In this document: positions 33,201-44,130 of the stretch, in pieces
Layout of the letters: each line of letters begins with the position of its first letter
How positions within the stretch are numbered: position 1 is the first letter of the stretch
NCBI GenBank assembly: GCA_001179505.1
Contig: CDMY01000295.1
Location: 179,999 to 243,998, forward strand
Source: Vitrella brassicaformis
Lineage: Eukaryota; Sar; Vitrellaceae
Direction: 5' to 3'
Length of the DNA: 64,000 nucleotides
Position numbers and translations under genes: made by a program
The notes under the pieces: model-generated
The model's input: only the letters and a program-made list of their open reading frames with translations
Told to the model about the DNA's origin: nothing
Database searches by the model: none

Positions 33201-35823
33201 ACAAACAAACAAACGACGATGTGTTCCCTACTTCTCTCTCCTCCCTCTGTATGCTGCTCATATATTGCCTGTGTGTGTGTGTGTGTGTGTGTGTCCGTGT
33301 GTGTGTAGGTGTCCCGCCGACGTGCGGCTGGGCGACATGGCACGCAGCCCCGTCCATGGTACGCGCAGCGCACATGATGAGTGTCCAGATGTCATGGCGT
33401 CATGTCACTCACTGCTGTGTGTGTGTGTGTGTGTGTGTATGTCAGGTGAGGGATCGCTGCGTCACCAGCGTTGGGAGTGGATGACGGCCCACCAGCGGAT
33501 AGGGCCATACCAGCGAACACTCAACAGCCACCTGCGCATCGGGGGCGTCTTCCTGGACATCTACATAGAAGGACCTGGTGACACACACACACACACACAC
33601 ACTCTCACGGACGGGACGCACCAACACCCGACCTGTCCATGTGTGTTGTGTTTGTGTTGCTGGCTGGCCATCCCCTCATCTCTCAGAGCGCACCGACGAG
33701 ACGGACCTCAGTCTGCTCTGCGACCTCATCCGGCGGTCCAACGCCGTCGCCGCCCACTGCTCCAAAGCCGCCTCAGGCGCGCGCATCAAGTGGCGCAACC
33801 TCAACGCACCCTCCTTCATCCACGAATCGCCCCCACCCACGGCGGCCCTCTTCGTGACGGGAGCAGAGAGCCACCCAGGCAGCACCACCACCACCAGCAC
33901 GAGCAGCAGATACGTGGAGGTCGACTCCCCCCTGCCGTCGAGCACCGAGGAGGAGGTCCGCCTGCACCTGCAGGCCTTCAGGCTGCTGCTGACATCCATC
34001 CCGCACAACGAGTTCTGGCGGCGCGTGTTTGAGGTGCCCAGCTTCCCCACGCCATCCTCCCTGCCGTCGCCCGCATCAGAGATGGCGGCGCACGAGCACC
34101 ATCAGCCACCTGCAGATGGGCGAGGGGGCGATGGAGAGGGAGAGGGGCATGAAGGCGACGTGGTCGACGTGGGTGCCGTCCCCCCGATGCCGGCCGGCCA
34201 GCTGTGGGGCATCCTGCTGCACGTCATGGGCCACAGCGGGGTCTACCGGCACGCTTCTACCTTCCACGCCATCGTCAGCCTACTCGAGACGGCCATCGGT
34301 GGCGAGGCGCCAGCAACCGGTGTGTCGCCCTCCCTAGTGCCGCTGGTGCTGCCCGCGCCGAGGTCGCCGGAGATGTTGGGTGGCAAGAGTGAGAGCGACG
34401 TTGACGGCGGGGCGGTCGAGAGTTCATCTGAGGGCGGTGCCACGGCGGATGGCGCAGCAATGGCCACTGGTGGGGGTGTCCGGTTGCTGTCTCCTTCCTT
34501 CAGGAATGCCATCATGATGGACGGGCAGAAGAAGGTGGAGGCCATGAAGGCCTTCTTCGAGCTCATCCGCGCCGCCCCATCGTCCCCCCTCGTCGAGCGG
34601 TCCTTGAAGGTCCTGTCGGCCCTGCTCGACACGCAGCCACGGAGCAGCGCTACGCAGCAGCTGGGGGCGGCATACCTCGGCCGTGGCGGGCTCCTTCCGC
34701 TGCTCGCTGTGCTGCTGCCCTGCCCCAATTTGCGAGACGTCAAGGATGCGATAGCGGCCGACCAGGGGATGAAAGGCGAGCAGCAAGAGGGAGGGGGAGA
34801 GACGACCACGGAGCAGCAGCTGATCGGCCTGCCCATGATATGCTGGTCCTTCCAGCCAGCAGCACGGTGGATCGCCGCTCGCGTGCTCATCCAGCTGGCT
34901 CGATCCACCACGAGCCTGCCGAAGGATCTCGTCGACGTCTTCTTCGGCCCGGCGAGCAAGAGGGACGCGCGGCGAGGCGGCCGGCCACCACCACACCCCG
35001 AGCCACGCCCGGCGGCGTCAAGGTGGCTGCTGGAGATCACGACAATTGCTGACGGCAAGGGGAGCGGTGCTGGGGCCGAAGACAGAGAGGATGGCGGTCG
35101 AGTGGTAGATGAGCGGACACGACAGCTGGTGGAGTTCTTCACCTCGCCCGGCACCGACAATGCCGGTGAGTGTCCGAAGGAGACGACGAGATCGATTCAT
35201 GTCGTAGGTCTGTGTGCAGATTGGGGCTGGAGCTGGGAGATGCGGCAGATATGGGCTGTATACGTTCAGGTCGACACACCTACAGCACTTCGCATGTCGG
35301 TCGGTGCACATCTTGGTTGTCTGTCTGTCTGCAGGTGGAGCTAGCGTCCATCAGCCCCAGCAAGGCCCCCCCGTCATCCTCCGAGGCGGCAGCCCCGCCG
35401 CCCGACGCCACCCTCCCGCTCCCATGGTCGACCGACAAGCTCAAGAAATACAGACCAATGGTGGAGAAGCGGCTCGAGGAAGAGATGGAGAGGCAGCAGC
35501 ACCAGCCGGCCTTCGACCGCCAGACGCCCCCACAGCTGTCGCCCTCACGCAAGCCCCCGTCCACCCCCTCCTCACCCCACCAGTGGCAGCGGGGACCGGC
35601 CAGACAGCAGGCCCCGAACGCGCCTCTGTGGTCACCAAGCCTGTCGCCGTCCGATGTGCGCCGGAGGGGTGGCGAGGCGCCAGCCCCGCCGATTGCCAGC
35701 ATGTCTTACAGCAGCAGCAGTGAGGGTGTGACGGGGAGGGATGGCGCGGCGAGTGAGGCGGCCATCAGTGTCATCACGCCCTTTTCGCCGCAGAGCGGGT
35801 CAGACAAGGACAAGGGCGAGTAA
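21233..35823 (+). CDS. Giant RME-8/DNAJC13-like endosomal protein without a visible J domain
   Basis: RME-8 (DNAJC13, plant GRV2) is a very large endosomal coat and sorting protein with four IWN-type repeats and a J domain between repeats 2 and 3. Here IWN1 reads VDLIWNEAVRTELREL (about 23985-24120), followed after splicing by GYFVRLL. IWN2 reads CLLWTPSMHKALEQ (about 31235), then FVAWDYEKL and EYYVHGVYISRFNG. IWN3 reads DMIWDDNTRADLLKFVL (about 33115), then LRIGGVFLDIYIEGP. IWN4 reads LPLPWSTDKLKKY (about 35420), near the C-terminus. No HPD/HPDK is seen at the expected place (31600-31990). The start MGNELSAEAEAQR has an N-myristoylation-like MGNELS. The N-terminal region is shorter than in animal RME-8, and long His/Gly/Pro/Ala low-complexity inserts occur throughout. 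A 300-base N gap (28219-28518) sits between IWN1 and IWN2. Exon ends around the gap and near 35165-35335 are uncertain. Confidence 0.8.
28219..28518. other. Assembly gap (300 N)
   Basis: Exactly 300 undetermined bases inside the RME-8-like gene, directly after DVLKAM. The round length suggests a scaffolding placeholder, so the true size is unknown. It hides at least part of an exon and possibly an intron. Confidence 0.99.
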
Positions 35824-36670
35824 GACCAATGACCGCTTTGTGTGTGAATATAACTCAATCAGCTAGTCCATCAGACAGTCTCATGGTCTCATCAGTGGGC
35901 AAATATGCACTCTCGACCCAAGCAGTGCGCGTGCATTCATTCGATCACGGACACGTACAGCTGTGTGTCTGCCGGACCGACGCGGCAGACACACAACTGT
36001 ACGTGTGAATGAATGAATGAATGAATGCCGGACTGACGTAGTATTCCAAATAGACTGACCGTAGCTAGTAGTTCTTGCTAGTGCCACGTGGGGATCAATG
36101 GACGTGACGTTGAGACGGACGTAGCTTAGAGGTGATGGATGCGACGGTGTCTGTCTGTGTGTCTGTGCTGTGTGCATGGCTGGCTGGCTGGCTGAATGGG
36201 AGGGAGAAAGGGTGTATAACAGCGAATGAATGTACTGTGGTGTGTATTCTGAGAGGTGTGCGTATTTGTGTGTAGAGTACGCAGGACAGTGAGTTAAGTC
36301 GTGGCTGCTGGTGGACCGACCGACGGACCGATCGCATGGGTGGGTGCGTATTGCGTACGGCCGGCGTATACATAGTGTTCTTTATCAAATCAAAGGGAAT
36401 AAATGAATGGCCCCCGTGTGTTGTGTGCACCTGACGACACTAAGTCAACGACTCCGGGTGGGCGAGGCGAGGTGAATTACTGACTTCTCCATGGCATGGA
36501 CACCTTCATTCACCCGTATATATATACATCAGCAGCAGCATACAGTGCGTCAAGCTGCCCATTCACATGCACGCCGCCCGCCACTAGGCTCTCACCAGCA
36601 GCAGCAAGGCATGCACACACACACAGATCCTATGCATCGTCAGTCACGGCAAAGCAAACCCATGAGTCGT
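35824..36670. other. Convergent intergenic region with a strong hairpin
   Basis: Lies between the 3' ends of the RME-8-like gene (+) and family member B (-). It contains the inverted repeat at 35951-36006, GAAT and GGCT short tandem repeats, and otherwise no coding signal. Confidence 0.65.
35951..36006. repeat. Inverted repeat / hairpin, 24-bp arms with 8-nt loop
   Basis: The left arm, 35951-35974, starts ACACGTACAG and ends GTCTGCCG. The right arm, 35983-36006, starts CGGCAGAC and ends CTGTACGTGT. The arms are complementary at 23 of 24 positions. Flanking GCATTCATTC (left) and repeated GAATGAATGC (right) extend the symmetry imperfectly. It lies about 130 bp after the RME-8-like stop. Confidence 0.9.
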
Positions 36671-39600
36671 TCATTGCAGCCGCCTGAGCTCGAGTTGCAG
36701 GCTGGTGTTGCAGGGCCGTTTGCCCACCTCGACCCACTCCAGCCGATACTCGGTGCTGGAGAGGCCGGACAGGATGTGCTGGGAGGCGAACCTGTGCTTG
36801 AACTTGTACACAGCACGGGCGATCTGAAGGCGAGGCGGCTCCGCTTGACCCCCTGCATGAGCAACAGACACAGCCAAACAGGCAATGGGCCGCAGGCAAC
36901 GGCTTCTTGACTCTCGCTTCGTACCTTGAGCTTGCTGAAAGCAAGCAGCAGGGTCAGCACTTTGCCATGGAGCTCGTCCAGCTGAGAATCGCCAACCAAC
37001 TCACCTGCACAACCCAGAAGCAGGCACACTAAGGAGCTAGTCCTTGACGTTTCGTCTCCTCACCCACCGACCCACCTACCTTCCAAACCGAGCTCCATCA
37101 GCTCGATCTCTGGCAGAGAAGTCCTCGTCTCGGCCTCATCCCACTCTCTGTCCCAGTTGCTAATGACGAGTCTCTCAGCCGTCAAGTTGAGCGCCACGCT
37201 GCGGAGCTTCTTCTCCGGTGCGGCAGCGTGCAAAGCCTTCAAAAAGGCCGAGCAAGAGCCGCCACACTCGACACGCTCCAGTCTGGGCATGTTGACGGCC
37301 ACCTCCACAGCCCTGTCGACCTGCTTGTGTCGGGGGAAGCGTATGGGCAGAATGAGGGTGGTGGCATGGGGGAATGTCGCGGGGGTCACGGGATTGGCAT
37401 GGGAGGGGCGGGGCCGCTCATTGAACACCACATTGCGCACCCCTTTGGCGAAGTCGTTCACGAGCTTCTGGACCATCGGGGAGCGGTGCCGGTGGCTCCA
37501 TGCGAGCAGCTGAAGGTCGATCTGGCCGTCCTCGCGATTGCCAGATCGAATGCACGGCATGATCGGCTGACTGCGGGCATCAGGATGCATCGCGGCGTCA
37601 CTGAAAGAGAGCGGGCAGGAAAGGGCAAAACCGAGAGAGGCCACGTGTCTGTATTGTTGGCCCGGTTCGTCTCTTCTTGTATGTTATCCCTACATGAGCT
37701 TTACTGCGTTTTCGATCAGCTGCCGCATCTCGGCGGTGTCCTCCAAATACTCCCCTACGTCAAGCGTCATCTCCCGAAGGCTCCTCACACACCCCCGCCG
37801 CACCAACAGCTGGCGAAACTCGTCCACTCCTGCCGCATCCCACCTCGCGTCAATACCTATGTTATCCTCTATTCTCACACGGCCGACGGACCGCAGGCCC
37901 GCCAGGCCCTGCCCCTCCGGGATCGCTGTCAGCAGCCGCTCGTTGTCTTCGGCGTGGCCGAACGTGTCATACTCGAGCGTCTCCAGCCGACGGCAGTCGC
38001 CGATCCGCTCCCGAGCCCCATCATACTCATTCTCTTGGGCCCCAAGCCAGCCCTCGAATGTGAGTGTGGTGACATTGGGCGTCACCCACAACCGACCGGC
38101 CCTCCCCCACGCGTGTTGGGCCGGGATGCGGGTGACGGTGGTGAGTGCCGGCAGGTGGACGGGGGCGGAGGGGGGAGGGAGCTGACGCTCGTCATAGTCC
38201 ACGTGCGAGTGTCCTGACATGCCATACTGGACCTCCTCGAATCGGATCTTTTCCAGGGTGGCGTGTGAAGGGGGGCCGGGAGAGGGGCGGGGTAGCGAGT
38301 GGCGATGACGACGCACTGCTGGCCTGTTGCTGCTGGCCGCTCGGATGCCCGTGTGCATGGCCTTCGACTAAAGACACCCATGTCGATACACACCACTGTT
38401 CCTGGGTGGACCGATATGGGTGACGGACCGTCAGCTGCCTGATGTTGCGGGCCCTCTGGCCCCACCGATAGGCCACGTCGCACGGCAGGTTCTCCCACAT
38501 GCGCTGGGTCTTCTCGTCGGAGCAGTCGACGGTCAGCTGAGTGTACTGATTGGCAGCATCGATCTCAAAGGTGGAGCCGATGGCCGGCCGCATGCGCGAG
38601 AACTCCCAGGGGTGGAAGTAGCTCAAGATGCACACGTGGTTGTCGCGCGACAGACGGTGCACAGCCTAAATGAGCAAAAAAGACACACAGAGGGACAGAG
38701 CTTGGCAACCTTCCCATCCCGCTCTGCGTTGTGCATGGATCGCGTACCGGTCCATCGTTTGGCTCGGGGTTGCCGCTTCTGTATATGATGCGATATGGCC
38801 GAACACAAGACGTCGGCTGCCCATCCTGAAACACCGACATACAACAGAGAGGCCTTTGTATTGGGTCGCCTTGCCTATCTCCACGTGTGCCATCCCACCG
38901 ACCCACCTCTGTGTATGCTGGGGCGGGAAACACGCCGCTGCCGTGCTGATGCTGGTGGTAGTGGCATGTGCCATATGCTCCTGATGGCGCGCTGGTGGCG
39001 AGAGCTGCCGCCGCGGCGCGGTCGAGCGGGATCTTCAGCAGCGAGAGCTGTGTGGTCATGGCCGCGACGTGTGAGGCCATCAAAGTCATCTGCTCACCCA
39101 CATCGCGCGCCGCACGCAATGACGCCTGCACACACACCACACACAAGGCACACGGACGTACCGACGCGTTACTCAAGCGCGCATCTGCTGCTGTGGGGTT
39201 CACGTCCGATGTGATGTGCGATGACTCCAGCTGCTGGAAGCACGACGGCGCGCTGCCAATCTGAAAACACCCATTGGCAGCATGGCCGGGGAAGAATCAT
39301 TTCTCCGTTGGTCAGGCGGTAGATCACCTCTGCTAATATGCCGTTCAGCTGACTAATGCTGCTGTCCAGTGAACGGGCATCGTCCCTCAGCTGAACGACA
39401 CACACACAGACAGACAGGACACAACAAATAAGTGCGGCCGTGTCATGAGAGCCCACCTGTGTTATGACAGTCGCGGCGTCATCGAGGCGGCCAGACTGAA
39501 AGAGGCCCGAGCCCACCTGCAGACAACCAAACCATCCACATGGAATGAGTACTAGGTCATCATTCCTTTCTGTGTGTCCGGCCTACATTGCCCCGAAGCT

Positions 39601-39809
39601 GCTCGAGGGCTCTCCGCACCTGCAGCATGCAGCGCACCAGAGCAAGACCATGAAAGCAGGAGAGCACCCCTTCAAATTTGGTGATGCAGGCCGGCTGTCG
39701 GGTGAAAGCTTCTCGCTTGTGTGTGGGGTCTCTCTGCTGGATGGCATGCATGTCATCCGTGGTGCATCTGCTCATGAGCGGCCCATCGCCTCACCTGTTC
39801 AAGATCCAT
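36671..39809 (-). CDS. F-box-like/leucine-rich family member B
   Basis: Function not recognised. Starts with phase-0 microexons: MDLEQ (39795-39809, 15 nt), VRRALEQLRGN (39587-39619, 33 nt), VGSGLFQSGRLDDAATVITQ (60 nt) and LRDDARSLDSSISQLNGILAE-like. A helical segment follows, DVGEQMTLMASHVAAMTTQL. Then come the family blocks. The F-box-like block is LSRDNHVCILSYFHPWEF, followed by QYTQLTVDC, MWENLPCDVAYRWGQRARNI and LTVRHP, WVSLVEGHAHG, and leucine-rich phrases such as VTTLTFEGWLG and LAGLRSVGRVRI. After that come RRGCVRSLREMTLDV, LERVECGGSCSAFLKALHAA and a final exon ending LQLELRRLQ. Compared with member A it has an extra N-terminal coiled-coil-like part built of microexons. It is head-to-head with the methyltransferase (139 bp). 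Block homology is firm, the middle splice sites less so. Confidence 0.65.
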
Positions 39810-39948
39810 TCTGCTGTGGTCCAGAAAGGCCAATGGGAGGGAGGATGCCACGCCGCTCATAAACTAACAACCAGCCGCTCTCGCGCCGGTGAGTGCAGGG
39901 TTTGGTTTACAGGGTTCGATACGTCAAAATTCTCCGGAGAAGCGAAGC

Positions 39949-41406
39949 ATGAAGGTGGAATTGGTGTGCGACCGGCACTATCTGACGACGGCGGACAACA
40001 AGCCGATATGCGAGGTGAAAAGATCTGCATCAATGGATGAACAGAAAGGTCAGATCTGCTTGTTGATGCTGTCGTGTGAACTCACAGGACCGTGCGAGTG
40101 TGTCTGTGTGGGTGTCGAGAGGGGAGAAGGGCGAGAGGACCTGTCTGCACACAATGACCTTTGATCTGTTGATGGTCAGTCGGCCAGGCATTGAACGTCA
40201 TGGATTCTCTTCATTGATTCTCTTTTTTTTGTCTGATTCTCCTTCAGGAGCCTGACGACTTGGCGCCTCTGTTCAGCGGCTCCAACTGGTTGTCCACCGT
40301 CTGTTTCATGAACCTGCTGTACTCACACAAACACAGCGATAGAGTCCTCACCCGCAGCTGACGCTCACCCCTCTGTGTACGTGTCGGCGCAGGGCTGGCA
40401 CACGGATATGGCGGTCATCGCTTGTCCTCGCCGAGCACTTGATGCGGAGTGTCCTCCAGCAGGACGTCAGGGGCAGGCGAGTCATCGAACTGGGATGCGG
40501 CCCGTAAGCCGATCGACCATAGAACAGACAGACAGACAGACGGCCATTGCATTGCTGTGCTGGATGTTTGGTTCGTTCAGTGGTGTGCCGGGCATGTTGC
40601 TGGCGCGTTGTGGGGCTGATGTGGTGCTGAGCGATACGGAAGACCTCCAGAGGCTCATCGAACGAAACGCAAGGAGAAACATGACCGGTCGGTCCGTCGG
40701 TGAGCACAACCACTCTGTGTCTGTGAAGCCGACAATCTATCCAATCCTCTTGTGTGTCTGTGTGGTCAGGTGAAGACGCATTGTCGATTGACGGAGAAGA
40801 CGACGGGCGAGGCTCCGTGTGTGTGCATCCCCTGCGCTGGTGAGATGGTCTGTTTGCATGGTTACGTGAATGTGTACGCTCTCACGGACCATCAGCAGGT
40901 CCCGGCAAGCGGCGAAGGAGCTCAAAGACAAAATGGCCAATGACCAGCTCGAATGGATTCCCAGACAGCCAGCAGCTGATGCTGGTGGTGGCTTCGACAT
41001 GATATTGTCTTGTGACTGTGTTTACGAGCCGCTTTATGGCGATAGCTGGCGGGATTTGTCTGAGGCCATTGACGAGCTGGCTGGGCCGCTGACAGAGGTG
41101 TGGATCGCTGTCGAGAGGCGAAACAACGATGGTGAGCAAAGCAAAGGCAAACAGACAGGCAGACAGGCAAACAGACAGACGTGTGTGTTGTGTTGTGTTA
41201 TGTCAGGCGTTGATAACTTCATTGCTCGGCTCGAGGAGGGATTCGCTGTGGACCGTGTGTGTGTGGAGGCGGCTGAAGGGCATGCCAGTGGTGATACTGC
41301 TGTCGCTGCTGGTGCTGATGAGTGTACCTTATCATCGTGCGGGGAGAGTGACAGTGCAGTGGTGCTGCTGAAGGCGAAGAAGAGAGAGGCAGGGAGAAGA
41401 GGATGA
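39949..41406 (+). CDS. METTL21/Methyltransf_16-type protein lysine methyltransferase
   Basis: SAM-dependent methyltransferase of the family that methylates lysines of chaperones and translation factors. Six or seven short exons join as follows: MKVELVCDRHYLTTADNKP; an exon giving LAPLFSGSNW|AGTRIWRSS|LVLAEHL (intron donor at CTG|GTTGTCC near 40288); the SAM motif RRVIELGCGPG; VPGMLLARCGADVVLSDTED; LSIDGEDDGRGSVCVHPLRW; and then FDMILSCDCVYEPLYGDSW, which corresponds to the family's D-VY-PxxY post-motif. The last exon, from about 41207, reads VDNFIARLEEGFAVDRV and ends KKREAGRRG. No targeting signal is seen. Introns carry TG-rich 3' ends. Family assignment is good; the substrate cannot be told from sequence alone. 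It is divergent from family member B. Confidence 0.85.
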
Positions 41407-41990
41407 AGGCCAGCCAGTGTGGATATGACGAGATGAACAGACGGACGATGGCCATATCTTATGTGCATATCGACGATCGAATAAGTGCAGCTGCCTGGCC
41501 TGGCTCGATGTGTTTGGCTCTCTCTCTGCGTCCGTTCACGTGTGGTCGGTCGATTGACTCACTCGGTGCCATCCACTGTGGATGCAGTGTGCTTGAGGCA
41601 TCACAGGAGTAGCTGTACACATGCACCCACATGAAGCAAGTCCATGCAGCCGAGCATTGGATGCACCACACACCACACACAGAGAGAGGGAGGTGCATAA
41701 AGAGCACACACACGTATACACAAAGAGGGACAGAGACAGATGCGGCTACTCAGGTGCCTGAGGGGATGAATATCATTGAGTCATCCACGTCGGCCGGCCG
41801 GCCAGCTAGACGCAACGGACGCATCGCATTGGCCACTCTCACGATGGCACTCATCGCGAGCTACACACAGTGTGGACTATATCGACACATAAGTGAGTGG
41901 GTGGGTCGATATCTACCCCCTCAAACATGCTTGAGGCACTGGGCTCTCTCCCTGGCCCCTGGCTCTCATCTACAGTGCGGTCATGGCCCC
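41407..41990. other. Convergent intergenic region, no gene seen
   Basis: 584 bp between the methyltransferase stop (+) and the BTB-TLDc stop (-). Short CA runs and CGGC repeats only. If the last exon of the BTB-TLDc gene is misjudged, its 3' part reaches less far into this stretch. Confidence 0.55.
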
Positions 41991-43866
41991 CTATCTGCCC
42001 TCCATCAGCGACGCCGCCGCGCTCAGCCACAGCCAACTGTACGGCACCTGCAACCATACACACGCACACAGAGACACACACATAGACACAGACATACACA
42101 CAACAGGAGGGAAGGGGTGAACATCACAATTCACCGCTTGTTCTAATTTGTAGACCTCCAAATCCGCACACGTGAACCATGGACTGGCCGCCAATGTGAC
42201 GTCCCGCCAATGTGGCCCGTCGAAGCTACCCACATACGTCTTGTCGGCCGGCAGGTCACCCCTCGTCAGCCACTGGCAGCAGCGGCGAAGATCGCCAGCT
42301 GTCCCACGCCTCTCGACCCCCACCCACAGCCGACCGCCACCGATGGACACCTTGCCTAAGCGCCTGTCGCCAACAGCCCTCACCGCCTCCTGAGCGCCGG
42401 CGACCACCACACGCTGGTTGTGGTGGGGCACGGTGATCTTGGTGATGCCCTCCTCCTTGAACGCACCGCTGATGGAGTAGAAGGCCACGGGGCAGCCGGT
42501 GGTCAGCACTGATGTGGGGTCAGTGGGTGGGATGAGGGGCCCCTCCAAGTGGCATGCGAAGCGGTTGTGGTGTTTGTCGTCCTCGATGACGAACAGCAGG
42601 CCGCCCTGCGCACCCGCCACACCATCCATCATCGCCTCAAACTCATCGCCGTCGTGTGAAGCCCTGACGGACAAGAGAAACACACACAAAAGAGACCATC
42701 ACCTTCCCGCCGCCCATCCGCTGTGCGTGGTCTTCCCGACTCACTTGAAGAGGCATTTGATGTGGCTGTGGGGTTTGCCGATCATCGAGAGGTACACCCG
42801 CTCCATGAGGCCGTACATCTCACACGCATACAGCAGCTCGCCAGGCGATGTGCTCATCGGCAACGGCGGCACAAATCCAAGGTGAACAAGTCTGTGTGTC
42901 CGTGATACTCATACAAATACAGTCCCATCAGCACGCAGAGTCAAACAGGCTCAAGGGGAGGAGGGATCAATCCCCGCCCATCGGCAACGGCGTGACGGCA
43001 CCGGGGGCCAACCGAATGCGGCGAAGGTAATCCACCACCCTGCAGACCACAGCACCACACATAAGTGCCAGGCTGCCATCTGGCTGTGGTCGTGTTACTT
43101 GTGGAAGTCGGCTGCAGACACATCGACGACAGGCCCTCTGTACCTGCACACGGACAAAATGGGTCCGAGGTGAGGTGCATCGACCATGTGACTTCTGCTT
43201 TGCTTGCGTCCCTTCCCACTTGGTGAATCGGTCGTAGAGTATGTTGTAGTCGGCCAGCGTGGCGTCGGTGGTAGCCACCACACTGCCATCATCCACAGTC
43301 ACGCTGAGGACCTCCCTGCCGCCCGTGCCGCCCGCCGATGTGTCGATGAAGGGGCCCATGACGGCCATGAAGCCGCGGAAGGCCTCACTGTTCTCATCGC
43401 CGGGCTGGGCGTCGATGCTCAGGTCGGTGTGGGCCATGAAGCGGTCGTGGTAGAAGGCCAACGAGGGGCAGCCGTCAGTGATCTCCGTCACGGCGATGCG
43501 GACGTCTTGGAGGTAACGCAGCTTCACAGCCAACCTGACACCGCAGACACACACAGAGATGGGAGAACCAACCGTGAGCAGCGGTGCTTGCTTCCCTCCC
43601 CTCCCCTCTCACCAGGTGAAGGAGAATGGGTCTGCGTCGATGAAGTGAATGCCGTCGGCATCTCTAATCATCCAGCTATCGAAACGGTTCAGCAGCACCG
43701 CCAGGCAGGTGTCCTCGAGGCCATCCCGACGCAGCACATCACGCGGGAACGCCATGAGTGTGCCGCCCACGTTGAGCAGCAGCGGCCGGCTGCTAATCTT
43801 GTCTGCAGCTGCTGGCTTGCTGCTGGCGTCTGCCGTGTCCTTGCTGATGGACGACGAGGTCTTCAT
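41991..43866 (-). CDS. BTB (KCTD/T1-type) plus TLDc domain protein
   Basis: The first exon (43613-43866) starts MKTSSSISKD and holds the opening strand of a T1/KCTD BTB domain: LLLNVGGTLMAFPRDVL, then WMIRDADGIHFIDADPFSF. After the intron (43535-43612) the domain continues LAVKLRYLQDVRIAV. Further small exons give FHKVVDYLRRIRL and PPLPMSTSPGELLYACEMYG (then LMERV), the BTB 3-box-like end. The next exon opens ASHDGDEFEAMMDG, the start of a TLDc domain. It continues LLFVIEDDKHHNRFACHLEG, VAFYSISGAF and, near the end, SPWFTCADLEVYKLEQ. TLDc proteins are linked to oxidative stress resistance and V-ATPase binding; BTB-TLDc combinations are known in protists. The insert between the two BTB halves is long. 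The stop may be the one used here or lie in a spliced terminal exon. Divergent from family member C (264 bp). Confidence 0.8.
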
Positions 43867-44130
43867 GGCTGATGCGGCGCTGACGTGGCGAGAGAGAGGC
43901 TGCGGCCAGAGATGGAATGAGTGCTGATGGTTGCAATCGACAGCTACAGGTCCAGGCACCTCTCTCGCAGCCAGATCAGCCGTCGACACGCTACACAAAA
44001 CCACTGAGCAGACGCGAAGCTCCAATGCGAGCTTGAAGGCAACCTTTGAAAAAAAAAGCGTCCATCTGTCCCTGGCTGCCTCGCTGCGTTGCTGTGTGAT
44101 CCCCACTCGAGTCAGATCCACCGTCGCATC

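Noticed and set aside
39905-39925. gggttcgatacg considered as a tRNA T-arm
   Set aside because: No acceptor or anticodon stem could be paired around it, and it lies in a 139-bp gene-to-gene gap.
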